Shown here: positions 47,879 through 58,653 of the stretch, one piece after another
Layout of the letters: the number at the start of each line of letters is the position of its first letter
Numbering within the stretch: the stretch's first letter is position 1
NCBI GenBank assembly: GCA_964035575.1
Contig: OZ037847.1
Span: 62,001 to 126,000, forward strand
Length of the DNA: 64,000 bases
Origin: Rhynchopus sp. YZ270_cl-10
Lineage: Eukaryota; Euglenozoa; Diplonemea; Diplonemida; Diplonemidae
Direction of reading: 5' to 3'
The notes under the pieces: model-generated
Told to the model about the DNA's origin: nothing
What the model saw: the letters and a program-made list of their open reading frames with translations, nothing else
Database searches by the model: none
Program-made: the position numbers and the translations under genes

Positions 47879-50053
47879 TTAACTGCTGTTTAAGGACGTC
47901 TCGCAGACGTCATGTGAATGACTGTCGCGTATTGACTGACTGAGCTTCCGCCCCGAGGCGCAGCTCGTAGGGGAGCTGAGGCGGCGGGGCGGTGCCGACT
48001 GCGGTCTTTTGAGGGTGCTTTTTCGCCGTGCAGACGGCTTTCCATCCTTCTTCATTGTGTGGGGGACGTGGTTGAGTGCGTCAACTGCTTCCAACGGGGA
48101 TAGGTTGTTCGTGTCAAGCACGGAGTCGTGGTCTTGAATGTCTGCCGAATCTGTGTCCTCAGACTGCTCATCATCAGAGGCAGGGATGGCTATGGGCGGT
48201 GCCGTCTGTGCCGCAGGCGAGAGGCCAGCCACGTACGTCGACACAGGCGACGCTACGGCAGCAGCCGTTGCCTTGAGGTGGTTGTTCTCTGCTGTCAGGT
48301 GCTTGCGCTCCTTTGCGAACAGGACACGTTCCCGCTGCTCCGTCAAGAGACACTTCTTGAACTGCCGGCTCAGGATCTTGGACTCATGCTGTGTGACGTG
48401 GAGACGTGTCTTGTAGTACTCAAGCGCCTCCTCCGAAGCGTGGTGCTTCTGCTTCACACGCCACTCCTCCTTCTCCTGGCGCTCCTCACGCTGGCGGCGG
48501 TACTCCTGCTCGCGCAGGTGAGCGGCGAAGAAGACTTGGTACTCACCGCGCATGTCGTCAGTTTCCTTCTTCAGGCGCGACACAGTGCGCTTCAATGACG
48601 ACGCCTCCTGGCGCAGCTGCGAGCTGTGCTTGCGTTGCAGCTGCAGCTGGTGCTCCAGACACGCCTTGTCGTTGCGCAGGGCCTTGACCTCTGAATGGGT
48701 TGTGCACGACTTTGCTTGCTTGAGACGCTTTGAGAGAGTGAGGAGCTGCTCATCATGCTTGGTGATGAGCATCGCCGACTGGCAGAGGCGGTCCTGCTGG
48801 TGTTGGATCTTCTGCTCGACTTTGTTGTTGCGCTCCTTCACGATCTGCGCCTTCTCGACGCTGAGGGCCTTTGCTTCTGATGCCATGGTGTGCAGGCGTT
48901 GTCGCAGCTGCGCAACCTCCTCCAGCGCAGCGTCCCTTTCTTGCGCTGCGGTGTGGAGCTCCTCCACCTTGCGCTCTGCTGTCCGGCGCTGCATCTCTAT
49001 TGCGGTAGTGCGGCGGATGAGTGCTTCTTCACGGTCTTCGTGTTCACTGCGGAGTGCTGTGATCTCCTTTTTGAGTGCTGTCTGCACTTGGATGACGACC
49101 TCTGCCTCGACACCTGTGTTGGCGGTGCGGAGGGCGAGCTCCTCACGCAGGTCTGCTGTCTCCTTCTCGAGCTTGTCGTAGCGTGCTGCAGAGCGGTCGA
49201 GACGGTCCTGCATCTCTGCCATGTCGTCCACCTGCCGCATGAGGTAGAGGCGCAGCTTCACACGCACGTAGTCCAGCACAGAGAGGGGCGGCTCCTTCGC
49301 CATCTTCTCGACACGCTTGCGCACGTCTGCCGCAGTGCCCTCGTTCGCAGCAAGCGACAGCAATGCGCCCACCCCTGTCGTGCGCACAGCCTGCTCCAAC
49401 GCATTGTGCTTCGTGGCCTGCTCCGCCAGCTTCGCAGCCTTGTTCACCAGCACCACCCGCTCCTCTTCCACCTCCTCACGCAGCCCCGACAGCTCCGCAG
49501 CCAACGTCGTGCACCGCACTGCATTGTACTCCGCCACCTTCCCCAGCTCGTCCCTCTCGGACTCTGCCTCCGTCGCACGCACCACAGCCACCTGCAAATC
49601 CTCACGCAGTGCTTGGATCTCACCTTCCATCTCTGCCTCAAGACGCTGTCTGGCACGCTCGTCGTTTGAGTGCATCGCTTCTGCCTCTGGTGCGCTGTCC
49701 TTTCTGTTGAAGGGCGACCCGCTGCTTTGTGGTGACCTGGCTGGGGCCTTCTGTGGTGTCGACAGTGGCATTGCTGCTGCAGGCCGCTTCAGCGTAGGTG
49801 ACGCATCTTGCGAAGAGAAGCCTCGGAAGTCCCCCATCCCTGCAGGCGACACACGCTCATCTGCTTCGGGCACGCCATTGAGGTTGACACTGCCGTGGCT
49901 GCTCTTCAGCAGCACTGCAGAGGCCTGGGTCCTGGAGGGTGGCGAGGTCGACGCAGCCGTGTGCACCTGTCCAGGAATACGTCCTAACCGCGCAGGTTTC
50001 TTCGGATCCGCCGACAATGTGCTAGTCGCAGACATTCCAGTGTTCCGCTTCAT
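47879..50053 (-). CDS. Long coiled-coil protein
   Basis: 724 aa from ATG 50053, one exon. Residues 1-125 are disordered, Ser/Pro/Ala-rich with SP and TP sites (ASPTLKRPAA, STPQKAPARSP). Residues about 130-610 are nearly continuous coiled coil (MEGEIQALREDLQVAVVRA, LDRSAARYDKLEKETADL, VEELHTAAQERDAALEEVA, LKRTVSRLKKETDDMRGEY). The tail has an acidic patch (SDDEQSEDTDSAD) then a basic SR-rich end (ARRKSTLKRPQSAPPRR). The architecture is that of centrosomal, basal-body or flagellar filament proteins. No named family. Confidence 0.75.
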   Translation of the reverse strand: MKRNTGMSATSTLSADPKKPARLGRIPGQVHTAASTSPPSRTQASAVLLKSSHGSVNLNGVPEADERVSPAGMGDFRGFSSQDASPTLKRPAAAMPLSTPQKAPARSPQSSGSPFNRKDSAPEAEAMHSNDERARQRLEAEMEGEIQALREDLQVAVVRATEAESERDELGKVAEYNAVRCTTLAAELSGLREEVEEERVVLVNKAAKLAEQATKHNALEQAVRTTGVGALLSLAANEGTAADVRKRVEKMAKEPPLSVLDYVRVKLRLYLMRQVDDMAEMQDRLDRSAARYDKLEKETADLREELALRTANTGVEAEVVIQVQTALKKEITALRSEHEDREEALIRRTTAIEMQRRTAERKVEELHTAAQERDAALEEVAQLRQRLHTMASEAKALSVEKAQIVKERNNKVEQKIQHQQDRLCQSAMLITKHDEQLLTLSKRLKQAKSCTTHSEVKALRNDKACLEHQLQLQRKHSSQLRQEASSLKRTVSRLKKETDDMRGEYQVFFAAHLREQEYRRQREERQEKEEWRVKQKHHASEEALEYYKTRLHVTQHESKILSRQFKKCLLTEQRERVLFAKERKHLTAENNHLKATAAAVASPVSTYVAGLSPAAQTAPPIAIPASDDEQSEDTDSADIQDHDSVLDTNNLSPLEAVDALNHVPHTMKKDGKPSARRKSTLKRPQSAPPRRLSSPTSCASGRKLSQSIRDSHSHDVCETSLNSS

Positions 50054-50430
50054 TGTGAGAAGAGGGCTTTTTCTGAGGGGCTATCTTTTACTTCATTTTG
50101 AAAAATTTGAAGAAAAGTCTCCGAAGAAAGATACCTAAAAAGTTGAGATGAGGAGAGAAGGAAGGATGGAGGGAAAGAGGGGAGTGTTTGTTAAGTCAAT
50201 GGGATATTTGGAGGGGGGCCTATTTTTTTGTGCTCATTCTAATGCAACAACGGGGGAGGGAGGAGGAGATAGGGCTTATGTCAGGGGAGGGAAAAAATAT
50301 ACATTCTGACCCCAAGAGGTGGGGGTGATGGGGAAAGGGGGTTGTGGTTGTGGTTGTGTGTTTTGGGGGGAAACAGTTCTTCTTTTTTCGAGGACGGAAT
50401 ACAGCCTCGAGAAGGTGGCGTGTTTCACAA

Positions 50431-50468
50431 GGTGATCCTAAGCCTCTGTACGATAGTCACCTTAAAAG
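50431..50468 (+). repeat. AAGCCT hairpin repeat, copy G
   Basis: GGTGATCCTAAGCCTC, then TGTACGATAGTCACCTTAAAA. Here the left arm reads GGTGA and pairs exactly with TCACC, supporting a selected stem. Confidence 0.75.
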
Positions 50469-50842
50469 GGGAGTATTGGAGTGTGGTACAGCTTCTTGGG
50501 GGGTTCACACTACAACCAAGATTTCACATATGGGATTGTGGGGGGTGTTTGGCAAAAAAGAGGAGATGTTCAGGTTAAAGAGAGGCGTTGTGGTGTGCAC
50601 AGAAATATTCACTCAGACAGCTTGTCTGAACTATATTTGTGACGCGATATTCCATGGTACCGCTTTATATCATTATTGTGTTGACAATTTTGTCATAAGT
50701 ACGTTTTCCCTCAGATTAACTGATTGCACTAAACAACTTCTCAGGCAAGACATGTCATTTCTTGTAAAAATTTGAGGAGGGTGACACTCAAAACACCAAA
50801 CATTCGAGAGAGGGGTTTAATAAAATAACAAAAGGTAAAGGT

Positions 50843-50878
50843 TGCAAACGACACTAAGCCACGTCGTCACCTTGTTAG
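50843..50878 (+). repeat. Weak relative of the hairpin repeat
   Basis: AACGACACTAAGCCACGTCGTCACCTTGTTA keeps CTAAGCC and TCACCTT but has a different stem. Confidence 0.35.
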
Positions 50879-51109
50879 GGGATAAGGAGGGGGACACCCA
50901 TCATTCTACGTGGCAATGCGTACAGTAGCGTTGCTTGAATGGGCTGGGGGGCAATAAAAGATCTACAGACGTAACAAGGTTTCTTCAATACGTTTCACTC
51001 CGAGAACTGACGCAACAAGAGGGGGGTTATGCCCGCTTCCTACGCTTCCTACACAACAGCACAACTAAACAGATACAAACAAATCCCTACCCACCCCATC
51101 CCCTTTCTT

Positions 51110-52831
51110 CTACCTCCGTGAGGAAACGCCCGCGGAGGAACTTCTTGCGCTCACTTGGTGGCTTGCGGGGGCACGGGAGTAGGGGTCGCGTGCCTTGGGG
51201 GCGTACTTCTTTGCCAGGCGCTCCTTCTTCTTTTGCTCGCTGTGTGGGTTGTGTATGTGTGTGGTGAAATTAGTGGGATTCCAAACCACAATGTGTTTTG
51301 TGTGTTGTAAAAATGCAGTAGCGTAGTGCCATACCGAGCCCTCTCCTCCTCGTCAGCCTCCTCCTCCCGTGCACGTTCAATCTCTTGGTACTTTATCGAC
51401 GTCTCGTGGACCAGGTTGAGGAGGTGCGTGCTGTTGCGCACGATCTCTGTCGTAAAGGGCACCTCACTCTTGCCTTGGTCGGTCATCTGTGTGGTGTGAT
51501 GTGATGGTGATGTGGTGGTAGTGTTGTGAGGGTAATTCTTGAAAAACAGATGCAGGTAAGAAAATAACAAACGAAGAAAGTTCGGATCCAGAAACAACAA
51601 TGGAGTGTGGGCATACCATATCGTAGCACGTAACAAGCTGCTTCAGTGCGGAGAGCAGCGGCTCAATGATGTCAAGCGGCATCTCCTCCCCACGCAGTGT
51701 CCACCGCTCGTGCTCTGCTTGCGGCCCGTGGATCTCTTCTATTTGCGCGTGCACGAATTTGAATGCGTCGCAGAAGGACTGCAGACCTCTGAAGGGCTGC
51801 ATGGCTTGGAAGTACGCCTCGTCAGGGTCGGTGCTGTTCTCCACCACGTCTGCAGGGAGCTCCATCGTCACGGGTGGGATGAGCGACGCCTTTTCGTTGA
51901 TCTCGCCGACAAAGCAGAAGTCCGAATCGAGGTTGATGGCAGCCGCCTTGAGCAGCATCATCGTCTCCTCGAGCTTCGTCAGCAGGCGCTCTGGCTGCGC
52001 GTAGGGCCCGACGAGCTCGTCCATGTACGTGAGCAGCTCCTGCTCTTGCCTCTGCAGAGTGGTCTGCGCACGCTTGAGGTCGGCCTCGAGTATGCCTTTG
52101 ACGTCGACAATCTCTTGGTAGTACTCCTCACGGCGCTGCTTTGCGTCGATCGTCTCACGCTTCTCGTGCAGGAGAAGCTGCTTCTTGTCGGTCACCTCCT
52201 TCAGCTGTGCGGTGAGCGTGTCTGCCACAGTCTGGTTGTTGTGCATCTGGGAGTGCACGTTCTGGTAGTAGTGGCCCTGCAGCGCACCCAGCTCCTCATG
52301 GTCGCGGAGCAGTGCCTTCAGTGTCTCGGAGCCTTCGACACGCAGGTCCTCACAGCTGATGAGACGGCTTTCGAGCTTGCGGAGGTGGCGCTCGCGCTCC
52401 TCAAGGGACTGCAGCTGTTTGAGGAGTGCCTCTGCGTCGTGCGACGTAGCGCCCGACTGGTTGAGACGTGCCACTGCACCCTCCAGGTCTGCCTCGAGCT
52501 TGCTCAGCGTCCTGTCCTTCTCCTCGCGATGCTGCTGCAGGCTCTGCAGCTCGCGCTGCAAGGTGCCCATCTTCTTCTCCTGCACCTCAAGCGCGTGGTC
52601 CGCCTCGTACCGCCGCACAGTCAGCGACGCACGTCCGTCGGCATCGTTCACAAGCGAGCAGTGCAGGTCGTTCTCGCTCTGCCGCAGGTGCTTCAGCAGC
52701 TCGTCGATCTCAAAGCGGTTTGTTGTGTGCGTGTCGAACATACGTGTCATCACCTCCTTCAGCTCGTGTGCGTGCACATCCAGCTGCTCATTGCGGACAG
52801 GAGCTACGTTACGGGACTCAACGTGTGTCAT
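51110..52831 (-). CDS. Coiled-coil protein, three exons
   Basis: Exons 52831..51617, 51486..51335 and 51239..51110, introns of 130 and 95 nt (donors GTATGCCC and GTATGGCA, acceptors CCACACAG), give 498 aa. The longer frame upstream of 52831 starts at GTG; MTHVESRNVAP is the first ATG. Residues 20-300 are coiled coil (LKHLRQSENDLHCSL, LQRELQSLQQHREEKDR, LLHEKRETIDAKQRREEYY). Residues 300-400 are a more globular helical domain (YMDELVGPYAQPERLLTKLEE, DAYFQAMQPFRGLQSF-like). Exon 3 adds a basic KKKERLAKKYAPKARD tail. No family recognised; the style matches axonemal or basal-body proteins. Confidence 0.75.
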
Positions 52832-53127
52832 AGTATCTTTCCTTTTGTTGTCGTGCCCCTCCACCTCCAGGGGTCTGTCAGGGTGTTGGGAGGGAGGGAG
52901 GAGGGAAGGAAGAGGGAGGGGAGAGGGGGCTCTTCAAATGTGAGAGAAAACTGAATCAAAACAGTGCTCTTATTCTTTATTCTTTGCTCCTTGACACAGA
53001 AAATCATGTGTTGCAAAAAGAACCAATTTACCGCTTTCTTAATAAGATCAGAACGGAACAACACCTGCGGAAGCAGAGTGCCAAACCCCGTCCACATCAC
53101 CACCCATCCCCCGTCCCCCAGAAGAAA

Positions 53128-53946
53128 TCACGCTACCAACGCAAACAACACGAACACCAGCCACATCCAGAGCTGTGGGGAAAGGACCCCTGACGGTGCC
53201 GCAGCGAGTCTGCAGTACTCACGGTTGCTGCACATCGGGTTTGCATCGCGGTGTGCACAGGTGTGGTCGGAGCAGGTGTCAGTGAAGAAGAGACACTTCT
53301 GCCAGTGCTCGACACACAGCGAGGGGTCATCCATGAGGGGGTCCGAACCTTCGACACGGTACACCGACTCGAGGAGCAGGCCACGTGCATGCGAGACGTG
53401 CTTGCCGCAGAGCATCTTCTGCTGGCATTTCTCAAACTCGCCGCCTAGGAAGTCTGTGTCGACACTGAAGCAGGCCTCTGCGTCCATGTAGCAGGAGATG
53501 TCCTTGCTGCACTCCACCATGCCCGACAGCGGCCCAGAGGTGACAGCACCACCCAGGCACTCACACAGCAGCTTCTCCGCTGTGAGCAGCTCCATGAACA
53601 GCACGCCAGACATCGGGAGCAGCACGTTGTTGTAGCAGTCGCTTGGCGTCGTGTTCGCGACGAAGAGATTGCTCACTTGGCAGGCGTTGTACCAGAGGTT
53701 CGTGATGACCTTTGAGATGTTCGAGCGTTTTGTGTGGAGGTTGCAGATGCTTATGTTGCTCTTTGTGCACTGCAACCCGTACGTCATGTCGGTGTCGACA
53801 CACGGCTCCTGCAGGTGCAGGGTGCTGTTCCACTCCTTCGCCCCTGCCTGCCAATACTCTTCAAGCATGTCTGTGGCAGCGTTCATCTCTGGAATGGCAC
53901 ACAGCAACGCAAACACAACAAAGGCATATTGCGCTGCTCGTCTCAT
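53128..53946 (-). CDS. Cysteine-rich GPI-anchored-type surface protein
   Basis: 272 aa from ATG 53946. It starts with a signal peptide (MRRAAQYAFVVFALLCAIP) and ends in a hydrophobic tail without charged residues (SPQLWMWLVFVLFALVA) after a small-residue region (AAAPSGVL), the pattern of a GPI-attachment signal. The ectodomain has about 19 cysteines and at least four N-glycosylation sequons (NSTL, NISI, NISK, NTTP). Probably a surface glycoprotein with a disulphide-stabilised fold. No family match seen. A plain C-terminal membrane anchor is the alternative. Confidence 0.7.
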   Translation of the reverse strand: MRRAAQYAFVVFALLCAIPEMNAATDMLEEYWQAGAKEWNSTLHLQEPCVDTDMTYGLQCTKSNISICNLHTKRSNISKVITNLWYNACQVSNLFVANTTPSDCYNNVLLPMSGVLFMELLTAEKLLCECLGGAVTSGPLSGMVECSKDISCYMDAEACFSVDTDFLGGEFEKCQQKMLCGKHVSHARGLLLESVYRVEGSDPLMDDPSLCVEHWQKCLFFTDTCSDHTCAHRDANPMCSNREYCRLAAAPSGVLSPQLWMWLVFVLFALVA

Positions 53947-54162
53947 TGTGGTTTAGCTGTTGGCGTTGTTGGGTGGTGGAGAGGGGGGAGTGCAGGCATG
54001 CATTAATGCAGAAGAGAAGAACGCGTGAAAGAAGAAGGGAGGGGGGCTCTTTTGACGTTGGTTGTAACAAAAAAATACCGTGGTCTAAGTACACGAAGGT
54101 TTCTAGGTGGGGCGGGGTGGGTTAATATGGTAACACTGGGTTGTTGGGTTGTTGGGTGGGGT

Positions 54163-57100
54163 CTATGGGAAGGAGACTTCTCTGTTATTAGGTTCGTTCA
54201 AGCAGCCACGGAGGTGGCGGGTGCAGGCGTTGAGAAGCGCGTCGTGGCTGCTGGCGTGGGTGGACTTGCTCTGCATCCATTTTTGCACACGTCTGATCAG
54301 CACGAACACGTGTGAAGGGTCCTGCACGGCACCTGCAAAGGGAAAGGAAGAAATGGTGAAAGTGTTTGGCGTATAAAGTGTACAACATACCTGACTTCCG
54401 CAGTGACTGCAGCAGCTTGTACACCCGGTCAGGGTGTCCAAACAGCGCCTTTGTGTACTGGCAAAACCAGTTTTCGCATTCACGGGTAAGACGGCGGAAT
54501 GCGGCTAACATCGCGGGCTGAGGTGGAAAGGAGATGCATATGATACAGAGAAGGTTGCAAGACGTCAGTCTTGATGAGTCTTGATAAAGTTACATACATC
54601 CTGTGCACTGTGCTGCGCTAGTTTGTCGGTCACACTTTGGTAGAATGTGAAGAAGGAGTCGACGATGAGAAGGCCGTTGCGTTGGCGGCTTTTGGACACA
54701 AGCTGTGAAGTGATGTGGTGGGTGATGTGGTGGGTGATGTGATGTGGTGATGGTTATGTGACTGCATACCTCCTGAAAGCCGCGTGCCGTCGCCTCAAGG
54801 CTACGGTTCGCCTCCATCTGTGTGTGCAGCTCCTCCAGCTGCTTCTCAAGCTGCGCTGTCTGCACTGTAGCAAAGCGCAGTGTCCCCGTGCCCCACTCCT
54901 CATTGCTGTCCATGTCGGTTGCGGCCTCCGACGGTGCAGAGGGGGCAGCAAGGGTGAGAAGGTTGCCAGGCATCTGTCGTGGGCGCAGGTGGGATGAGAA
55001 GTTGCTGCTGGCGCTGCTGGCAGGGTCGAACAGCGTGTCGCGTGGGAAGAGGCCCTTGGCAGAGGCGCTCCTGCTGCCGCATGCACTGGTGCCGCACTGT
55101 GAAGGTGCGCTGCCCCGCTGCGAGCCGCTGCTGCTGCGCGCTGAGCCACGCACTCTGTTCACACGGTGGCGTGAACGTGGCATGCGCTCGTCAGCAGACT
55201 CAGACATATCGTCGTCAAAGGCAAGCGCACGCCCCGCACCGTGCTGGGGCAGCTGCCTCAACATAGCAAGAGGCGACTGCATCACACGCGGCTGCAGCTG
55301 TGGGTGGAAGGTGGCAGGTGTGCGCTCGTGTGTGAGGCTCTGTTCCCTCCGCTGCGAGGTGCAAGGCGTAGGTGTGCCCACGGGGATGAGCAGCTCTGTG
55401 TGTGGTGTCTGCCGTGCCTGTGGTGGCAGGGACGCACGCTCGCGCGCCTCGGTGAGTCTGTTGTCGGGCTCTGCCTCAGCGTCCTCTTCGGTCTTACGCT
55501 CGAGCTGTGCCTTGAGCATCGCCGTGTGCACGGCAAGCTGCTCCTCACGCTGGCGGAGCTGCTTCTCGCCCTCCTCCTGCATCTGTGCCAGCTGCCGTTC
55601 CTTCTCCTGCTGCAGCTGCTGCAGCTCGGCCTCTCTGTGCCGGGCAGACTCTTCTGCTTCGCGTTGGTGGATACGCAGCTCTTCTTCGCTCTGCTCGCGT
55701 TGGCGCTTGAGCTGCACTTCCTGCTCCTCTTGCTGCTTCTTCCACGTCTCGCCGAGACGTTCTTCTTCACGTGCACGCAGCTGCAGCTCCTCTTGCTCGC
55801 GGGTGACGGCAAGACGCTGCTCCTCGATGCGCTGCTGCTGCTGCTGCATGCTCTCGTGCTCGAGGCGGAGACGCTCTTCTTGGCGGTGGTGCTCTTCTTC
55901 GATCTTGCGCTGCTCGACACGCAGTGCGTCGACCTTGAGCTGCATCGTCTTCTCACGCTCCTCGAGGAAGCGCTGCTGCTCCTCCTCTGCCTTCTGCTGC
56001 TCGCGACGCAGCGTCTGCATGTGGCGCTGCACGTCACGTTCACGCTGCGCGTGCGCTGCAAGCTGCTCATCCTCGATATGCTGCAACTCCGCCACACGCG
56101 CCTGGTGGGCCTGCTGCTGTGCCTCCATCTCCTCACGTCGTCGTGCCTCGCGTGCACGCTCCTCCTGCTCGAGACGCTCGCGCTGTGCGGCCACCTCACG
56201 TCCCTGCATCTGACGCAACGACTCCAGACGCGTCTCCTCCTCTGTCACACGCCGCTTCGCCCCCTCCGCCTCCTCCTCGATAGCGTGCAGGCGACGCTGC
56301 TGCTCTGCAACCTGCACCTCTGTCAGCCGTGCTGCTTCCTCGCCTTGCGCGACACGTGCCTCTTTGTCTTGCTGCTCGCGCTTCAGCTCTGCAACCTGCG
56401 CGTCAAGGCGTGTCATCTCCTCGCGTGCGCGCTGGTGCACCTCCTCTTGCTCCTGCTCGACCTCGCGGCGTTGTTGTGAGAGGCGCTGTCGTGCGGCTCT
56501 GTTCTCACGCTGCATGTCTTCTTGCTCTTGGCGGAGGGTCTCTTCGTTGATGAGTTGGTCCTGCTCTGCAGCAGCCTGCTCGGCACGTAGGCGTTGCAGC
56601 TGCAGCTGTACCTGCGCCTCACGCTCTTTTAGGTCTGCGTCCTGCTGCGACTCTGCCTGCTGCTGTTGCTGCTTCAGCAGGTCGATGCGCTCCTGCACCT
56701 CAGCCTCCTTCTGCGCCAACACCCTCTTCTGCTCCTTCTCCCTCTCTGCAAGCTCCTGCACACGCTCTTCATGTGCCCTCTGCATTTTACCCTCCTCGCG
56801 CAACATATGGGCCTGACGATTCCTCTTCTCCTCGTCAAGACGCTCCTGCACCTCTGCCTCCTTCTGCGCCAGAACCCTCTGCTGCTCCTTCTCCCTCTCC
56901 ACAAGCTCCTGTTGCGCCCTTTGCACTTTGCCCTCCTCACGCAACGTCTCTGCATGGCGACGCTTCTCTTCTTCGATGCGTTCCTGCACCTCTGCTTCCT
57001 TCTGCGCCAACACCCTCTTCTGCTCCTTCTCCCTCTCTGCCAACTCCTGCACACGCTCTTCATGTGCCCTCTGCATTTTACCTTCTTCCTGCAGCATATG

Positions 57101-58249
57101 AGCCTGCCGGCTCCGCTTCTCCTCCTCAATGCGGGCACGCTGCTCACTCAGCTCCCTTGCTTGGAGCAGCTTTAGAGCCTCAAGACGTTTCTCCTCTTCC
57201 GCGACACGAAGCTTTGCTGCAGTCTCATCTTCTTCGAGCGCTCTGCGACTGGCAAGGAGACGTTCTTCTGCTTCCCTTTCGTCTGGCAGGTCAGACTCCA
57301 TCGACACATCAGCGGACGCATTCCCTTCTGCACGCGCCGCCTTCTGCTTGAGGTGACGCTCTCTGGCGGCACGGTAGGTCAAGCCTTTTGGCGTCTCTGT
57401 TGACGGGCAATGCTTAGGTGCGTTGTGTGAAGTGCCTGGCGACACGGCCTCTGTAGGCTGCAGCGCTGTTGTGGTCGTGCAGCACTCAATGAGTTTGTGC
57501 AGGCCTTCCTCAGACGAATCATCACCCGCCTCTGAGTCTGGGATATGCTGCCACGACTCCGACGAGGCACGTGTCTGCCAACGCCCCTGCACTGCTAACG
57601 GAACAGACGTCTGCTCTTCAGGTGCGTTTTGGTTCAGCTGCGTTCTCTTCGCCTTCGGACGTACAACGGTGCGTGCTGTGGTGGGCACCTTCGCCTTCCC
57701 ACCGCTGTTCGACCTAGTCCTCTTTGGAACAATCGGTGCAACTTTGCGTGCCTGCGGGCTGTTGCAAGGCTTGCGCAGAACACTTCTCGGTGACGTCGTG
57801 CTGCGTGCGCTAGGCGACACTGCTAACGTATCTGGAAGCGACCTTCTGACCGGCATCTTCCCGCCTCGCGTGGTAGGGCTCGGGCTTTTTGCTGAGAGAC
57901 GTGGTTTGAGGGTGGTTTTGTCGTCAGCCTTAATCTCGACAGGGGCGCCGATGACTCCGGTCCTGAGGGAGAGCGGTGTGAAGGCGGTGATGATTGGACA
58001 GGGCTTGCCTTTGGTGACTTCTTCCAAGACGCAGAGCTTCCCGATGGAGACAGTGCCGTCTGCCACGCTCTCACAGAGGGCTGCGTCGAGCTGCAGGAAG
58101 GTGCTGTGGCGGCCGTCGCTGACCTGCAAGTGATACCCCTCACGTTGCTTCGCGATCTGCAAGATTTGCACCGTAGTGTTCCGTGGCAGCACCCCACTGC
58201 TCTCATGCAGGCGCGCGACACAGCCTGCACTGAGCAGGGTAGGGTCCAT
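54163..58249 (-). CDS. RPA70N-domain protein with giant coiled coil, four exons
   Basis: Exons 58249..54770, 54702..54598, 54517..54391 and 54332..54163 (introns 67, 80 and 58 nt, all GTATG..AG, phases consistent) give 1,293 aa. Start is the first ATG (MDPTLLSAGCVARL); the longer frame starts at TTG. Residues 1-110 match the RPA1 N-terminal (Rep-A_N) OB fold: LSAGCV, then VQILQIAKQ, YHLQVSDGRHSTFLQLDAAL, IGKLCVLEE. That domain normally recruits checkpoint proteins to RPA. No ssDNA-binding OB folds follow; instead a basic Ser/Pro linker and about 650 residues of Glu/Gln/Arg coiled coil, including three near-identical repeats of 40-51 residues at about 376-520. C-terminal exons encode a helical domain. 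Confidence 0.8.
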
Positions 58250-58613
58250 TTCTGTGCGCTTTTTTTTGATTAATCTGCACACAAAAAAAAGCCCTCTGTA
58301 GATGAGTGGTGATGATGGGAGGGTGTGAAACAATGGTAAAATAGTTTGGGGGAAAGATGGAGAGAGGGAGTGTTTCTGAGCTTAAAGGAAAGCGATTTTT
58401 TGGATTTTGTAACGTGCAGGGATGCGATGTAATGCATTGTTGTGTGTACGTGACAAAAATAAAAGAGTTGAAAGATTTAGACTAGAACACCTCTATGGAG
58501 GAGTACAACGCAGAATCTTAAACGAAAAAAATTGAAGAAAACAATGCTTTGAACTAGATGGTCCTGCTCCTTCGTGCACAGAGACATCTGGACAAAGAAA
58601 AAAACGTTTGGAA

Positions 58614-58653
58614 GATGAACCTAAGCCCCGCCGTGCTTTAGCCACCTTAAAAA
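58614..58653 (+). repeat. AAGCCT hairpin repeat, copy H
   Basis: GATGAACCTAAGCCCCGC, then CGTGCTTTAGCCACCTTAAAAA. Preceded by CGTTTGGAA. One of the best-preserved copies. Confidence 0.8.

Larger units (their letters stand above)
50054..51109. other. Intergenic spacer with hairpin repeats
   Basis: G-rich near 50200-50350. Contains the strong hairpin repeat at 50431 and a weaker one at about 50843. No gene. Confidence 0.5.

Noticed and set aside
54822-56479. Plus-strand ORFs of 400-460 codons rich in Ser/Cys or Leu
   Set aside because: Shadows of the GAG/CAG-rich coiled coil on the minus strand.
22795-58653. Hairpin family as tRNA-derived SINE or C/D snoRNA
   Set aside because: The complement contains GGTTCATC, loosely like a B box, and copy A has ATGA and CTGA, but spacing and the other boxes fail in most copies.
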